Assembly (NCBI GenBank): GCA_033980235.1
Contig: CM067066.1
Location: forward strand, 34,759,180-34,823,179
Length of the DNA: 64,000 bases
From: Diadema setosum
Lineage: Eukaryota; Echinodermata; Echinoidea; Diadematoida; Diadematidae
Direction of reading: 5' to 3'
Program-made: the position numbers and the translations under genes
Shown here: in pieces, positions 13,331 to 26,065 of the stretch
Layout of the letters: every line of letters starts with the position of its first letter
Numbering within the stretch: position 1 is the stretch's first letter
Notes under the pieces: model-generated
Told to the model about the DNA's origin: nothing
Seen by the model: the letters and a program-made list of their open reading frames with translations, nothing else
Databases searched by the model: none

Positions 13331-14045
13331 AGTTAAAAAGTCATCTCTTGAAGTAATGTATTTTCTGTTTGAATTTTTTTTTGTATGCATGTCATCTTGT
13401 AATGCGCAGTAGAGTATATTATTATAGTAGCTGCGCAATATAAATGTCCTTTTATTATTATTATTATTATTATTAAAAGATGAAATCAATTATTTTAGAT
13501 TTCCTTCCGCACGGACTGCCATAGACTTACAGCTGAAATCAACTCTATAATCAATTTTAACTCTTCAGAAAACAGGGCCCTCAACAAAATTAATCTTAAT
13601 ATGATGCTGTCATGTTAGCCGTTGTTTTTTATTTTCATTAGCTGAAGAAAATATCGAGTTACTGAGGAGTAAATACAAGTAATGCCATGCATTGAACCAA
13701 TCGATATCTCCACTCAGTAATTTTAACACTGCTTATTGTACGTGAAACACTATGGAAATCGAACACCTTTAATCAGTTTTAATTTAGTTCAGATCGTGAT
13801 TGGGTCGGTGCAGACAGGTAATGTAGCCTCTATGGATGATTGGTAGACGAAGGCAAACATTTCCCCCTTTTTCCTCGCATTTTTTTTTTTTTTCGAGCTC
13901 ATCCGTTGCTGAATTTTCATTCCACTTGCCGGGGTTGAGTAAATAAGATAAATGTAAGAAAAAATATCTCCTCTCAAAGAGCACCTCTGCATCATTCTCC
14001 TTGTACTACTATGTCTAATTCAAGTAAAACATGTGTTGAGGTACT

Positions 14046-14047
<2 letters not shown>

Positions 14048-14119
<72 letters not shown>

Positions 14120-14161
14120 ATACATATTTATATATATATATATAATAAAGAGAGAGAGAGA
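14048..14161 (+). repeat. (TA)n then (GA)n microsatellite
   Basis: About 97 bp of TA with few interruptions, then AGAGAG. Similar TA tracts: 7281-7336, 9745-9789, 20328-20400, 25990-26060, 29452-29497, 32113-32178. Confidence 0.9.
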
Positions 14162-14454
14162 TGTACACGGACAGCACTTCAAACATTCTACTTGAATGTT
14201 CAAACAAACTAACGTACAATTTTGACGAAACATGTACACAAAGCATAGTATCTCCACTCACTAAAGTTACACAAGAAATAGGCTTATACGAAAATTCTGC
14301 GGATAATCTATATACTATGTCGCAATTATATCCATTCAACATTGGCCAAATTTGAGGGGAAAAAAGTCTTGCCGGACCATTATTTGCAAAGAATAGATAA
14401 GAGTGGTAATGACTCGCCTGACCAAAAAGTATATTACTATTTCGCAACTATTTT

Positions 14455-14810
14455 TAACATATTTATTTGTTGTAAATAAATTGATTACCTTGGTATTGTA
14501 AGATTTTTGACTGATTTTTTTTTTTTCATTTTAAACTTTTCCCAAGTCCCAGTCAGACCATGAATATGTAGGCCCTACAGGCGGCAGAGAAATACATTTC
14601 ACTACGAAATATAGTTTAACAGGCACCAAATGGAAATATTATTTGTTCATGGAAGCCACTATCTTTAACAATTGTTTGTTGCAAATGAATGAATTACCCT
14701 GGTATTGTAAGATTTTGGACCGCATTTTTTGTTCATCATTTTAAAATTGTCCCAAGTCCCAGTCAGACCATGAATATAGGTCCTAGGCCCTGCAGGCGGT
14801 ATATAGCTTC
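14455..14810 (+). repeat. Two-copy direct duplication
   Basis: Blocks at about 14455-14592 and 14668-14806 share TTACC(C/T)TGGTATTGTAAGATTTTTG-like and CCCAAGTCCCAGTCAGACCA words in the same order. Confidence 0.55.
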
Positions 14811-15174
14811 CTTGGAGCTGCGGATGGGATTACTGCAACAAGTACCAAGGAAGCCACTCATCTCTATATTCATTGACAATTAAGTATTGTAAGAATGATA
14901 AGAAGTTTGAATTTCATTTCAAAGATCTAAGAGAGGGAGAGAGAGAGAGAGAGAGAGCATGGACAGCCAGTGAAAAGGGGGACAAGAACTAGTGGTTAGA
15001 CTCTCTATAAACCTATCATTGTCATTGCTTCAGTTCAGAGAGACACATCCGAAACTTAGTGCCACTAAACAAATCAAACAACAACCTCTCAGCGGTAAAT
15101 TATATTTCTGACCTGCTGATTTTCTGTCCTAACAGTAGGCCTAGTAGGTTTGTTCTTCGAAACCCACCTATCCA

Positions 15175-15385
15175 GTCCTTTCTCGGTGGTCCCCCCGAAT
15201 TTGCGTATAAAGCCGCCGATTCAACCCTCTCAGCGGCAATTTGGTCCCCCGAATAGGCTTCTTCGTATAAACCCGGCGATTCGATCCCCCCCCCCCCCCC
15301 TCAACGCCGATTTGGTCCCCCCATATAGGCTTCTTAATATAAACCCGGCGATTCGATCCCCCCTCAGCGGCGATAAGGTCCTTGC
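15175..15385 (+). repeat. Minisatellite of about 70-bp units
   Basis: GGTCCCCC, ATAGGCTTCTT, TATAAACCCGGCGATTCGAT and CTCAGCGGC recur about three times in order, with a C-run in the second unit. The open frame across it is a by-product of the repeat. Confidence 0.5.
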
Positions 15386-15643
15386 GAAACGGATATTCCG
15401 TCCTAGGATACTATTTCCTAAATTCGAACCCGGAAATAAGGTCCCCCGGAGTGTTTCTCCGGACAGACATTATTTCCTACCACACCGGCAGCTGACCAAG
15501 GATCCTCATATGATAATATTTTCTTCTTTTGTGAAAAAACAAATGATAAAAGGAAAAGAAATTTATAGAGCAGTGTTTGGCGTAAATATTCTAAAGAGAA
15601 TGGAAAACGCCACTAAACACAAAACAACAACAACAACAACCCA

Positions 15644-16040
15644 ATCACTGTGTCGACAACAATATGAGGAAAATATGAAGAAAATTCAACATGCTTTCAT
15701 TTTTCTAGAGTAATAAAAGAACACTTGACTAACTGTTTTCAGAAAGAAGGGGGAATACTACCCTTAATTTATGTCAGTATAAAGTTGGTGGAATGTGTAA
15801 TTTTAATGAAAATGAATTTTCGTGGAATTCTCTTTATATCTTCTTTATAATATATTTGTCCCCATCACATGACGTCATGAACTCTAGTCTCCTTATCCAG
15901 TCATTACAACATCAAAACTTTAAAAATTAATAACTTTTGCATCGATTGTCCGATTTTTCTCAAACTTTCACTGATCGGTGTGCTATGTTGCTGCTTTCAC
16001 TTAATCCATATTGCTCTTTGGGTTTTGGTTTCCTTTAAAC
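15644..16040. repeat. Palindromic repeat family B, copy 2
   Basis: Shares AAAATTCAACATGCTTTC, GTGGAATTCTCTTTATA, CTCCTTATCCAGT and TTGCTCTTTGGGTTTTGGTT with the 2.6-kb copy. It also has the ATCGATTGTCCGATTTTTCT end word. Confidence 0.6.
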
Positions 16041-16365
16041 AAGAGCAAACAAACAAAATAAAATCTCGTGAGAACGCTATTCATATAAATTATAGCAACA
16101 ACAACAAAGACGACTACGACAACAATAATAATAACAACAACAACAACAACAACAAAACAGCAGCAGCAGCGGCATTGGTAACAAAACTTAATGGCAACCA
16201 TGAACTAATAATTCAGAAGCGAGGTACAATGACAGGAAGGACATTGGACCTTAAAGTTACGCTTTGCCCCATGTTATTCTGGTACCAAAAGTTTATATTA
16301 CCCTTAACATTCAGTAAACCAAGACGAGGGAATAACATGTACAATGTACTTTTCTTCTCCTTTTT

Positions 16366-16575
16366 TTAGAATGGAATTTTGTGGAATTCTCTCAAAATTT
16401 TTTTTTATATCGTTGTTCATGAGTGACGTCACGAACTGTCGTATAATTCAGTGTTCTCATTCAGCGATATGGTGGCACCAAAACTTCAAAGATTCATAAC
16501 CTTTGATTAACAGATTGTCCGATTTTCTTCGAACTTCATGGATGTGTTTTACTAATCTTGTTGTATCCTCAGTCC
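16366..16575. repeat. Palindromic repeat family B, half copy
   Basis: TGGAATTTTGTGGAATTCTC, TGACGTCACGAACT and CAGATTGTCCGATTTTCTTC match the right half of family B. The other half is absent. Confidence 0.5.
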
Positions 16576-17418
16576 ATACAAAATAGCATAGGGCCTAATG
16601 TATATTTAGGTTTCATTCCCCTATAAAATTTCAGATACTGATGATCATTTTGTTGAACAGATTGAGTCAAACGGGCCTGAGCTTTCGATCTTACAACAGA
16701 ATTTTCGTCAGAGGCAAAATGACAAACACGAAAGATGGGCAGCTGAATGACATGGTACAATAACAACGTAACACGTGCAAGTGGTATATGGGAATGGTTC
16801 GGGACATAGAACAATGAAAAGACAAGGGGTGGTGGATTTGGCCTGATCAAGTGTGGAAGGGATGTCAAAGCAGAGTGAGCAAACAAAAAGGAAAGGTATA
16901 GGGCCAGTAATGATTCCTATAAGATCATGGACAGGCAACCTGTGAAGGATAGAGATGAATGCGGAGGCAAAATCAAACAAGATCAGGTGCACAATACTCC
17001 ATACGACCTACAATGGTGACGGCTATGGCCGCGGGTAAAAAATATATAACAAGATGAATGCTTTCGAAGGGGGGGGGGGGGAGTCAAACAGAAAGCCAAT
17101 TGAAAAATAAGATGATGTATACAAAAGTGTGGCAAAAAGTGAGAGCCACGGACTGTAAAAAAAAGGAAGAAGTATCCAAGAAATAGATTATGCATCTTTA
17201 TATCATAACAGGATATAATCATATTAATATATGTGTGTGTATACATGAATAAAGTCTGTAAAAATCTCTGAACGAAATGAGGGGGAAAGATGCGTAAAAA
17301 GAATATCATAATTTAAGTTTATGCCTATTTATAAAGAGGTTCAGAAGTTATAGGACAAAAGTTACATTATACAAAGTTGCATTCAAATACAAAGATACTT
17401 TATCGGATACATGATTGT

Positions 17419-17567
17419 AATGCGTTACGTGGAGTTCCCCAGGGTTCCATATAGCCATTGTCATTTTTTATATTTATTCATGATATATGTGTAATATTTC
17501 GCGTGTGATTAAATCTATTCTATATGCTGATGATTCTTCTTTATTGATATCTCATTTTGATTGAATA
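17419..17567 (+). pseudogene. Reverse transcriptase fragment of a non-LTR retrotransposon
   Basis: Frame 1 reads ALRGVPQGSI, a TAG stop, then PLSFFIFIHDICVIFRV; a shift is needed to continue with IKSILYADDSSLLISHFD. GVPQGS and YADD are the conserved RT motifs of LINE elements (Jockey/CR1-like spacing). One stop and one frameshift in under 150 bp mark it as dead. No other parts of the element were recognised. Confidence 0.65.
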
Positions 17568-17696
17568 ATGAGTTATTTAACATGCATTTCATGATCATTA
17601 CATATTTTCAATGAAATTATTACCTGGTTCTTGCATATTCTTGCTCATTGCATGTTACTTCATTTTACTATAAATATTGTTTCTTTTTCATTTATT

Positions 17697-17809
17697 GGCA
17701 AACCTGTTTAGCGGCGGCCACCAATGCAAGGGAGACGAAAAAGTGACCGTAAGCCTATACGACAGATGGCCGCTATAGACAGGTGACCGCTTAGGCATGG
17801 GCTTGACTG
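17697..17809. mobile_element. Short relative of the CAGTCAAACCTG MITE
   Basis: GCAAACCTGTTTAGCGGC at one end and CTATAGACAGGTGACCG...GGCTTGACTG followed by TA at the other. Same end words as the 9790-10328 element but only about 113 bp, with a damaged left end. Confidence 0.55.
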
Positions 17810-17955
17810 TACATTGTACATGTATTATGTTTTCATTTTAATTTGACTGAAAATCTTCTTTTTTTAAAGTATTAGAAACAAGAAAAATGCCCTTTTTACC
17901 GAAACATGACCTTTCTCGTACCAAAAAAGAGGAAAAACAAACTTAAGAGCACATG

Positions 17956-17960
<5 letters not shown>

Positions 17961-18002
<42 letters not shown>

Positions 18003-18169
18003 ATATGTTCGTGTGTTGTGCATAGTGTGTACCCTGACGTGTGATCGACTGTATTCAAAGCGCATTTCAGTGTGTGCACAAAGATCCAGTGTATAATAGG
18101 ATTTTTGGTGTGCATCACGAGACTTTTTGTGTCATGGTCACTTTCAGCTGATCTTCATGGTTCATGGAA

Positions 18170-18242
<73 letters not shown>
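17961..18242 (+). repeat. Two (GT)n microsatellites
   Basis: GT runs at 17961-18001 and 18174-18242 with 170 bp of unique sequence between. Another (GA)n(GT)n tract lies at 48550-48632, beside TSNAXIP1 exon 2. Confidence 0.9.
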
Positions 18243-18244
<2 letters not shown>

Positions 18245-18257
18245 AGGGAGCTGCATC

Positions 18258-18430
18258 TCCGGGGGCGGATCCAGGAGTTCCATAAAGGGGAGGCGAATTT
18301 ATAAAGTTATTGGAGGTGCACGTGATATTATGCCCCCTCCCCCATTTATTTTCTTTTTATTTCTTTTTGTTTCAGCAAACAATAAAGAGGGGACGCGCGC
18401 CCGGTGCGCCCCCCTCTGGATCCGCCACTG
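18258..18430. mobile_element. Small hAT-like MITE with GGCGGATCCAGG ends
   Basis: GGGGCGGATCCAGGAG start and CTCTGGATCCGCCACTG end, inverted relatives of the CAGTGGCG hAT ends. Right end intact, left end degraded, no clear 8-bp duplication. Confidence 0.45.
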
Positions 18431-18589
18431 ATTTTTCACACCTCCCTGGTTCTCCGGATCAGTGCTTGCTGTAGCAAGAAGAGGAAATTCTCTACATGTC
18501 TATATAGGCCTATAGGGCGAAATTATTTAATCTTGCCAAACAGCTGAATGATTGGTTTCATAACATGATGTTTTGAGAGTTCTTGGTTT

Positions 18590-18639
<50 letters not shown>
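18590..18639 (+). repeat. (TTG)n microsatellite
   Basis: About sixteen TTG units. A mixed AAC/AAT/AGC trinucleotide tract lies at 16111-16173. Confidence 0.9.
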
Positions 18640-18640
<1 letters not shown>

Positions 18641-19360
18641 GGTTCTCTTTTTTTTTTAAGCGCCCGAATAAGCGACCAACTTGACGTTGTCCGAGCTTTG
18701 TGTCATTTTTCTATGAACTGTGTAATAAAGTTTTCCTATTCCTTCTTGTTCTTCTGATTCTTCTTTTCGGTCACCCTCGTTTTCTCCTTTGTAAGAAATC
18801 CGAGTAAATCGATGGTGCGCGCTGTGTTATTCGCATGAACGGTTTTATAACGGCAGCATAATAATCTGAGAATGGATACCGCGTGATGATCTTCTGTTCT
18901 CACACTGAGATGTTAATTCACATGACCAATCACCTGGGGACAGACTGTATACTAGAGTATCAATTGACTGCGTGACCAATCAAAAATGGTAAACCCTTTT
19001 TTACTACATCACGTGTTTCTTTTGTTCATTCAGATCACCTAAAGCGCTGCCTTCCTGTTCCTCAATGCACCAGATGTAACCGTATTCATTTTATCTTAGC
19101 CAAGCAGAAAACTCTCATTATAATTATCATCCCAAGCAATTAAATAAATCATGCGCCCATGTCCTGCACTTTCAGTCGAATCAGAACTCTCCGGAGCTAT
19201 CTTCATAATAAATCATCACATATTTGCCGTGTGTTGGAGAGGGAGCAAGCGAGCTGAAGAATCTAGAAGTTGTACATCCATTGATAAGAGATGGGATCGC
19301 ATATTTTGTTGCCATGCATTCTTCAATTTCCGCTGCTCACAGCACTCGGGTTTTTTAATA

Positions 19361-20095
19361 GTCCAGTCAAAATACGACAAAAAGTGGGTTAACCCACAAC
19401 TAATTGCAACAGAAACGATTCCACCTGCCTTTGACCCGGAAGAACTATTGAAACAACATATTAAAAGTTCCCTAAAATTCGAGTGGTGGATCAGTGTCTA
19501 ATTTGCATAAATTCAAAATGGCCGCCATACAACCTATTTATGCCTATATCTCGGGATATATAACCCACAGAAAGTAAATTCCGGTGTCTAAACCTATGTA
19601 TTTTAGGTCAGGGAATACAAATATGTTATCTTTAGCAACTTTCAAGCATCCGTTTATATAGTTTTTGCATATATTTGCATATAATTACATACAAAATGGC
19701 CGCCATATTGCCTGTGCAAGCCCGTATCTTCGTATATCAGTAGTACACTCAAGAATAAGTCTCTATATATCTGGACATAAAACCCGCAGAAAATAGATTC
19801 TGGTGTCTAAAGCTTTGTTTTTTTAGGTCAAGGAATACAATTATGATATAAGCAGTTATTTCAAGCTTCCCTTTATAAATTGTCTGCATATATTTTCATT
19901 TAATTAAATGCAAAATGGCCGCCACAATGCCTCTACAGGCTTATATCTCTATCTGTAAAAGGTACCCAGTGATGGAGTCTGTGGTCTTAATTTTACTGCT
20001 GAGAATCACTGATGTAGAATACGTTCCACTCAGAAATAAATACCTATATTTCACTAAAAATTTGCATATATTTATACATAAATCTATTCAAATTA
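19361..20095 (+). repeat. Left long inverted arm of the foldback-like element
   Basis: Matches 23010-23743 in reverse complement along nearly its full length. AAAATGGCCGCCA recurs three times (near 19517, 19695 and 19912). The inner boundary is approximate. Confidence 0.75.
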
Positions 20096-20342
20096 AGAGT
20101 AGCTTATATCCATAAGCATAAGAGTAAAAATTGGTCCCTATTTGGCACTAGCCCCAAGGAGGTCACCCCTGCATCTGCCACAATAATCTTGAAAGTATGC
20201 TAATACACTCACTGATGTATTTACTCAATGCTCTTCTGGTTTTATAAAAGCAGCAACTCTAGATAGAGAGGGGGACATCAGTGCCCACACGTAAAAAAAG
20301 AAAAGAAATATATACATGTATATATATGTGTATATATATATA

Positions 20343-20400
<58 letters not shown>

Positions 20401-20402
20401 AA

Positions 20403-20599
20403 ATGACGAAGTAGGCTGGTAACGCATTTCAGTCCAACAGTGCTATTTATTCAGACCAAATTTTCGACGAATACATTTGTCTTCCTGAAGGTCGACAATG
20501 GCAATTCTGAAGAAAGACGAATGTACAGTATTCGTCGAAAATTTGGTCTGACTAAATAGCACTGTTGGACTGAAATGCATTACCACCCTACTTCGTCAT
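20403..20599. repeat. Hairpin element with 72-bp arms
   Basis: Arms 20403-20474 and 20528-20599 are near-perfect inverted copies (ATGACGAAGTAGG, CATTTCAGTCCAACAG, TTTTCGACGAATAC) around a 53-bp spacer. The spacer and inner right arm contain CTGAAGA, then GACGAAT paired with ATTCGTC, then GAAA, reminiscent of a degenerate hammerhead core, but two extra A residues separate CTGAAGA from the stem. It lies inside the foldback-like element. Confidence 0.7.
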
Positions 20600-20663
20600 C
20601 TTTTCTGTACTGAAGTGGTACCAACACGCGGACTACAAGTATTTATATATATATATATATATC

Positions 20664-20698
<35 letters not shown>

Positions 20699-23009
20699 TA
20701 ATGTGTAATATTTCGAAAAGAAGATAAAACTGCGAAACTTAAAACTATGCAGTCTCCAAGATATTTATCTTTGCATACTTTTTACCTAGCTCTGTTATAA
20801 CTGGTTCTACTTTGTGTGTGTGTGTGTGTGTGTGTGTGAGATTTTTTTTTTCTTTTGATGATAGATTCCTTAATTTGGGGGTTCTGGGACCTTTTGGACA
20901 TGGTGTCTATTTAAACAACTTGATAATCTGTCATCCTTGGAATGCTACTTGCCTAGTTTGTTGAAAATCTGTCAATACATGGGGTCTTAAAAGAGAATCT
21001 GAAATGGTTTTTGAAAATGTATGCATGACTGTCGATGGACGCCAGAAGATAAATGATGGCTATTTGCAATATTAGCTTGAACCTTTTTTGCTGTCATGAA
21101 CCTTTGGCTAAGATGAATTTAAAATCTAATGAATCAAAGTCATTGGATTTCAAGAAAACTTTCTTCCGTTTCAAGTTCATCATTTTCATTTTCTGGCTTG
21201 CGATAATACAGATACTTAAGGTATGTATATATGTGATCTCTGAAAATATAGATCAATGATAAAAGTGTAAAACATGTAAACTCGCTTACACTCAAAGTGT
21301 TCTATGCGTTTACCACAAACCCTGGACTATGATAGTGTGAAATTGCAGTTGAATAATTTAAAGCAAACAGGATCCTGGCTTAATTTCATACTGACGAAAA
21401 GAAGAGTGGTAAGTCTCACATTTGTTATAAAATGTGTTGATGTATTTCAAGAATGTTATTTATTCCTATTAGTCATCAATTAGAACAGCTATTTAGAAGT
21501 ACAACATTACAAGTGTCTGATCTATAATGGCCCGCATTTGCCACTGATATGGGCTGTGTGCAGTCAAATCTGTTTGCCCTACAACTATACACTACCAGTC
21601 GCTAACAGCCTGTCTTGCAGTTGCATCAGACTTCCTTCAGGAGTTCCTTAATAGCTGCAGCTTTGTCTGTAGTGATCAGAACATATTTTTGACTAAACAT
21701 CTTCCTCAAATCGTCCCAAATCCAATGATTGTATAATTACCCTTCCACTGTTTAACTCGAAGAAAAGCTGCTGCTGAAGTGGAGGGAAGGGACCTTTTGG
21801 AAGTGTTAGGAACAGAAAATGATATTACGTATTTTGTTTTTTATCTGACTTCTGACTGCTTTTTCGCCTGCAAAATTGAATTCAGCCTTCATGCTGCTCG
21901 CTTTTCCGAAAAAAAAAAAATGGGTGTTGATGAAAATGTTATTAGTGCGAAGCCTCAATGCAATAGGAAACATTTCTTTTAATAAAGGTGCAGATATAAC
22001 ACGAAAAATGATAAAAGTGACACTTATCTGAATTTATAAGCGTTTTGTGACTGAGCTTAAAGCCAATGAGAAGGATGCTGTTTGTATTGATCGAACTGAT
22101 GAATCCAGAGTACTAGGAATAGAAATGTTAAGGCATTTCCTTTTTCTTTTTCTTTTTTATCTGGCTGTTTTCTGTAAGTCATTGGGTGAAACCGCACAAA
22201 AATATGACAAAATCCACTTCCATCTGTCCATACAAATTACCACGGTCATCGTTGCTCATTGATAAACATGCCTTTGCCCAAAGTTTTGCAACAAAAGACA
22301 CAAGTATCGACTAAACATGGATGCAATTCATCGTAGGTAAGGAAAAAGATGTTTGAAAAAATCTGCTGAATAATTTAAGACCAATTTTTGTGTGGTTTCA
22401 CCTTAAGCACACTTATGTGTATATGTGTATATATATATTATGTGTATATGAGATAATATGACGAAAATATCCTCTAAAGAAATGTCCAAACTCATGAAAC
22501 GTTTGTAGAGTAGCTTATGGATAATCACGATCTTGATGACTTTCCCCCTCCCCCCTTTGCCCCCCCCCCCCCCAAAAAAAAAAGAAAAGTATTGCAACAT
22601 AGACACAAGTATAAACAGTAAACATGAGGGCAAATTACACGATATAATACATTAAATATCATGCAATCATAAAAATCTTTTTAGATTCCTACTACATAAT
22701 TTGAGACTTTGCTGTTGTGTACCTATTGAGCACACTTTGGAAGCTAAGTTGAGATTACAGTTAAATAGAGATATGTTCTATTCGATGATACTTACAATTG
22801 TTTTCTGTTCTGAGGTTTTATCTAAAGAAAATGTGAGTTTAATGTAATACAATACTTTTAATCAATGCAAGAATATAAAACTGGGTGTAAGGATAATCAT
22901 TAAGGTTGTGAATGGAATTCTAACAATTTTGCCCTTGAAATATTGGATGTAGAAATTGCAGTACAATTAACGTTCTGTAGCTCATATTCGTATATCTGAA
23001 ATTATATTC

Positions 23010-23743
23010 ACGATAAAAATTTAAATAGATTTATGCATAAATATAGCTATGCAAATTTGCAGTGAAATATAGGTAATTACTCCTGAGTGGAACGTATTCT
23101 ACATCAGTGATTCTTAGCAGTAAAATTAAGACCACAGACACCATCACTGGGTACCTTTTACAGATAGAGATATAAGCCTGTAGAGGCATTATGGCGGCCA
23201 ATTTGCATTTAATTAAATGCAAATATATGCAGAAAATGTATAAAGGGAAGCTTGGAAGTTACTGCTTATATCATAATTGTATAACCTGACCTAAAAAACA
23301 TAGGTTTAGACACCAGAATCTATTATTTTTCTATATAGATATATAGCGACTTAATTCTGAGTGTACTACATTACTGATATACGAAGATACGGGCTTGCAC
23401 AGGCAATGTGGCGGCCATTTTGTGTGTAATTATATGCAAATATATGCAAAAACTATATAAAGGGATGCTTGAAAGTTGCTAAAGAGAACATATTTGTATT
23501 CCTTGACCTAAAATACATAGGTTTAGACACCGAAATTTAGTTTCTGTGGGTTATATATCCCGAGATATAGGCATAAATAGGTTGTATGGCGGCCATTTTG
23601 AATTTATGCAAATTAGACACTGATCCACCACTCGAATTTCAGGGAACTTTTAATATGTTATTTTAATAGCTCTTCCGGGTCAAATGCAAGTGGAATCGTT
23701 TCTGTTGCAATTAGTTGTGGGTCATTTCATATTTTGACTGGAC
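23010..23743 (-). repeat. Right long inverted arm of the foldback-like element
   Basis: Reverse complement of the left arm with scattered substitutions. It ends TTGACTGGAC followed by TA, 300 bp upstream of GGCT exon 1. Confidence 0.75.
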
Positions 23744-24045
23744 TATAATTCAATTCACATCCAGGCTTTCTGACAGCTGTGGTTGATGTTTTTGCAAGTA
23801 TTTCAAATTAATTTAGACTCCATTCAAGTTCATTTTTTTTAATATGACGCTTGAATCCAAAAAGCTATATTCAGAGAGCATTTAAGTTCATCCGTCATTT
23901 CAATTTCAATCTGTAAGCGTCTTTACGAAAGACCTCTCTTCGTTTGATTGTTTGAGCTTCTGCAGATTATTATTACATGTACCAAATGTATACACAATAG
24001 GCCTATACAGGAGAGAGGTCAGAAACGTGACTGGACTCCAAGGCC

Positions 24046-25990
24046 ATGGGTGAGACGATTTTGTACTTCACCTTTGGGAGCGACGTGCTGGAAGAACGAA
24101 TCCATGCGGTCATTCCGTCTGCCGAATTTGTCGCCACTTCTCGGCTAAGTGTGAGTATTTCACTTTAAAGCTACTGTGTACCATTGGGAGCAGTGATTTA
24201 AAAAAAAGAATGTTCGAGTTATCACCGAGTTTGATGCATTAATGTACGTCAGGTTGTATCCCTAAACACCGTACCATATAAAACATTTATCAATAAAGCC
24301 TGAAATATAAGGAGATATCACTGTTTTTCTCAATAAACCATGTATCGACGGTTTATTCTAGAAACAATTTTATCATAACTATTGTTCACATATTTAACAA
24401 TACAGTAACAACATCATAATGATTGATAACATTGATTATACTGATTAACATTTTTACATTGATTGTTTTCTATCCCTATAACTCACATTTTAGAACTATT
24501 TTGAAGCACTAAAGCTGGGTTTTTGTTTCATCTGCAAATGGCAAATAATGCCTTTAGAGAAGACATGACTAATTATCGGCGTACACATCAAATAGCAATA
24601 CCGATATTATTGTTGATGCTGTTTATGATCATAGACATTAATCATAATCATATTCATTGCCATTGTATATTATAGGTCTGATGTATCATTATCTTTGTCG
24701 TTTCAACAAAATAAGACAGAGACAAGATCCGAGAAACGTTTTTGATGTGGTGTTTGTAAGGGAGGGGGATTGGGATGAATTGAAATGATTGATTCTTAGT
24801 TTAGTGGCTTTGTAAATGTTGTTTTTATTTTTCAGATTTTAGATATCATTCCATCCTTCCTCTTCTTACGTGCTATTATGTAGGCCTGTATAATAATATC
24901 TTTCTATGTACATCCTTATATTCACATTATATAAAATTATGAGTGTGTTTGTATATTATTGTTTGGTCAACCGTGTTAACACACGGCTCAATGGATAGTG
25001 TCTGTTCCATAGATTATGTTATCTTGAGTTTGTATTTCGTTCGAACTTTAAAGCAAGCATATTCTTATAACGATGTGCTTTTATATGCATCAGATATGCC
25101 AACGTCAATTACCAAATGTTTTAAAGATACCACAATTTAGCATAAATACGTTTTGGTATATTTTTTGTGTTGTTGTTCTTTTACAGTGATCCATGTCCGA
25201 CAAGCTTTGCTTTATAGCGGATCACTCTTTTCCATCGTTTTTGTTAAGATTGCAAAGTGTGAATTATTCTTTTCTCTTTTTTGCTGTATATTGTCATTCG
25301 ACGGTGCATATATTTTGTAGTACAGGTTCTACTTAAATACCTAGTGATTTGTCCTTTCAAATTGTTTAACAGTTGAATTCATAAATGCATCCCTTTGTAT
25401 TATGTATTTCATTTTATTGGTGAAAATAAAGTATAACTGAATTGAATTGAATTGAATTGAATTGAATTGATAACATTACATATTAAATTTCACATAACAC
25501 ATAGGACCTATACATGCTACTGGCTTCTGACCGACCCCGCGGGGGGGGGGGGGGCGGGGGGGGGGGACATTAGAGGAATCTGGGGACGGAACCTCTGAAA
25601 ATCCGTTGGTTCTAGGCGGGTTTGCTTCTTTTGAGGATGTTTATCTTTATCTTTTTCTTCTTCTTCTTCTTCTTGATCATTTTTTAATCAAGGAAAAAAG
25701 AGAGAGAGAGAGAGAAGAGGTGGTGAGAGAGGGTGGTGGGACTGCATAATAAACACCCAGCTTATTCATGGCGCAGACAATGTATGACAGTGAGAAGAAT
25801 ACGAGCATATATTGATGAACGGTGAGTCTTTTTACTCACGAGTCTGCGATTTTCTTTTCTTTTTTTATTCCACAGAATCAACCTCCTTACTCTTAATTAC
25901 GCGCAAGCAATGAACCAGCCAACTCACGGCTATACCCGCAATTCGCATTTCAGTAGTTAACTTTCGCAATATATGGCGTATAAAAGAAGT

Positions 25991-26065
<75 letters not shown>

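Larger units (their letters stand above)
19361..23743. mobile_element. Foldback-like element with arms of about 735 bp
   Basis: Begins GTCCAGTCAAAATA and ends with its reverse complement; TA lies on each side. Left arm is about 19361-20095 and right arm about 23010-23743, in inverted orientation and highly similar. Each arm is built of diverged tandem modules of about 200 bp carrying AAAATGGCCGCCAT and CATATATTTGCATATAATTA-like words. Long modular inverted arms with TA duplications are foldback-like. The interior (20096-23009) holds microsatellites, a hairpin and no intact transposase; a short minus-strand open stretch near 21640-21720 (TTDKAAAIKELLKEV) could be a remnant. Confidence 0.75.

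Noticed and set aside
15150..15713. 187-residue open frame
   Set aside because: It crosses a Pro/Arg-coding minisatellite and then a family B repeat; no protein-like domain.
19151..19501. 116-residue plus-strand open frame
   Set aside because: It runs across the left boundary of the foldback-like element and shows no known domain.
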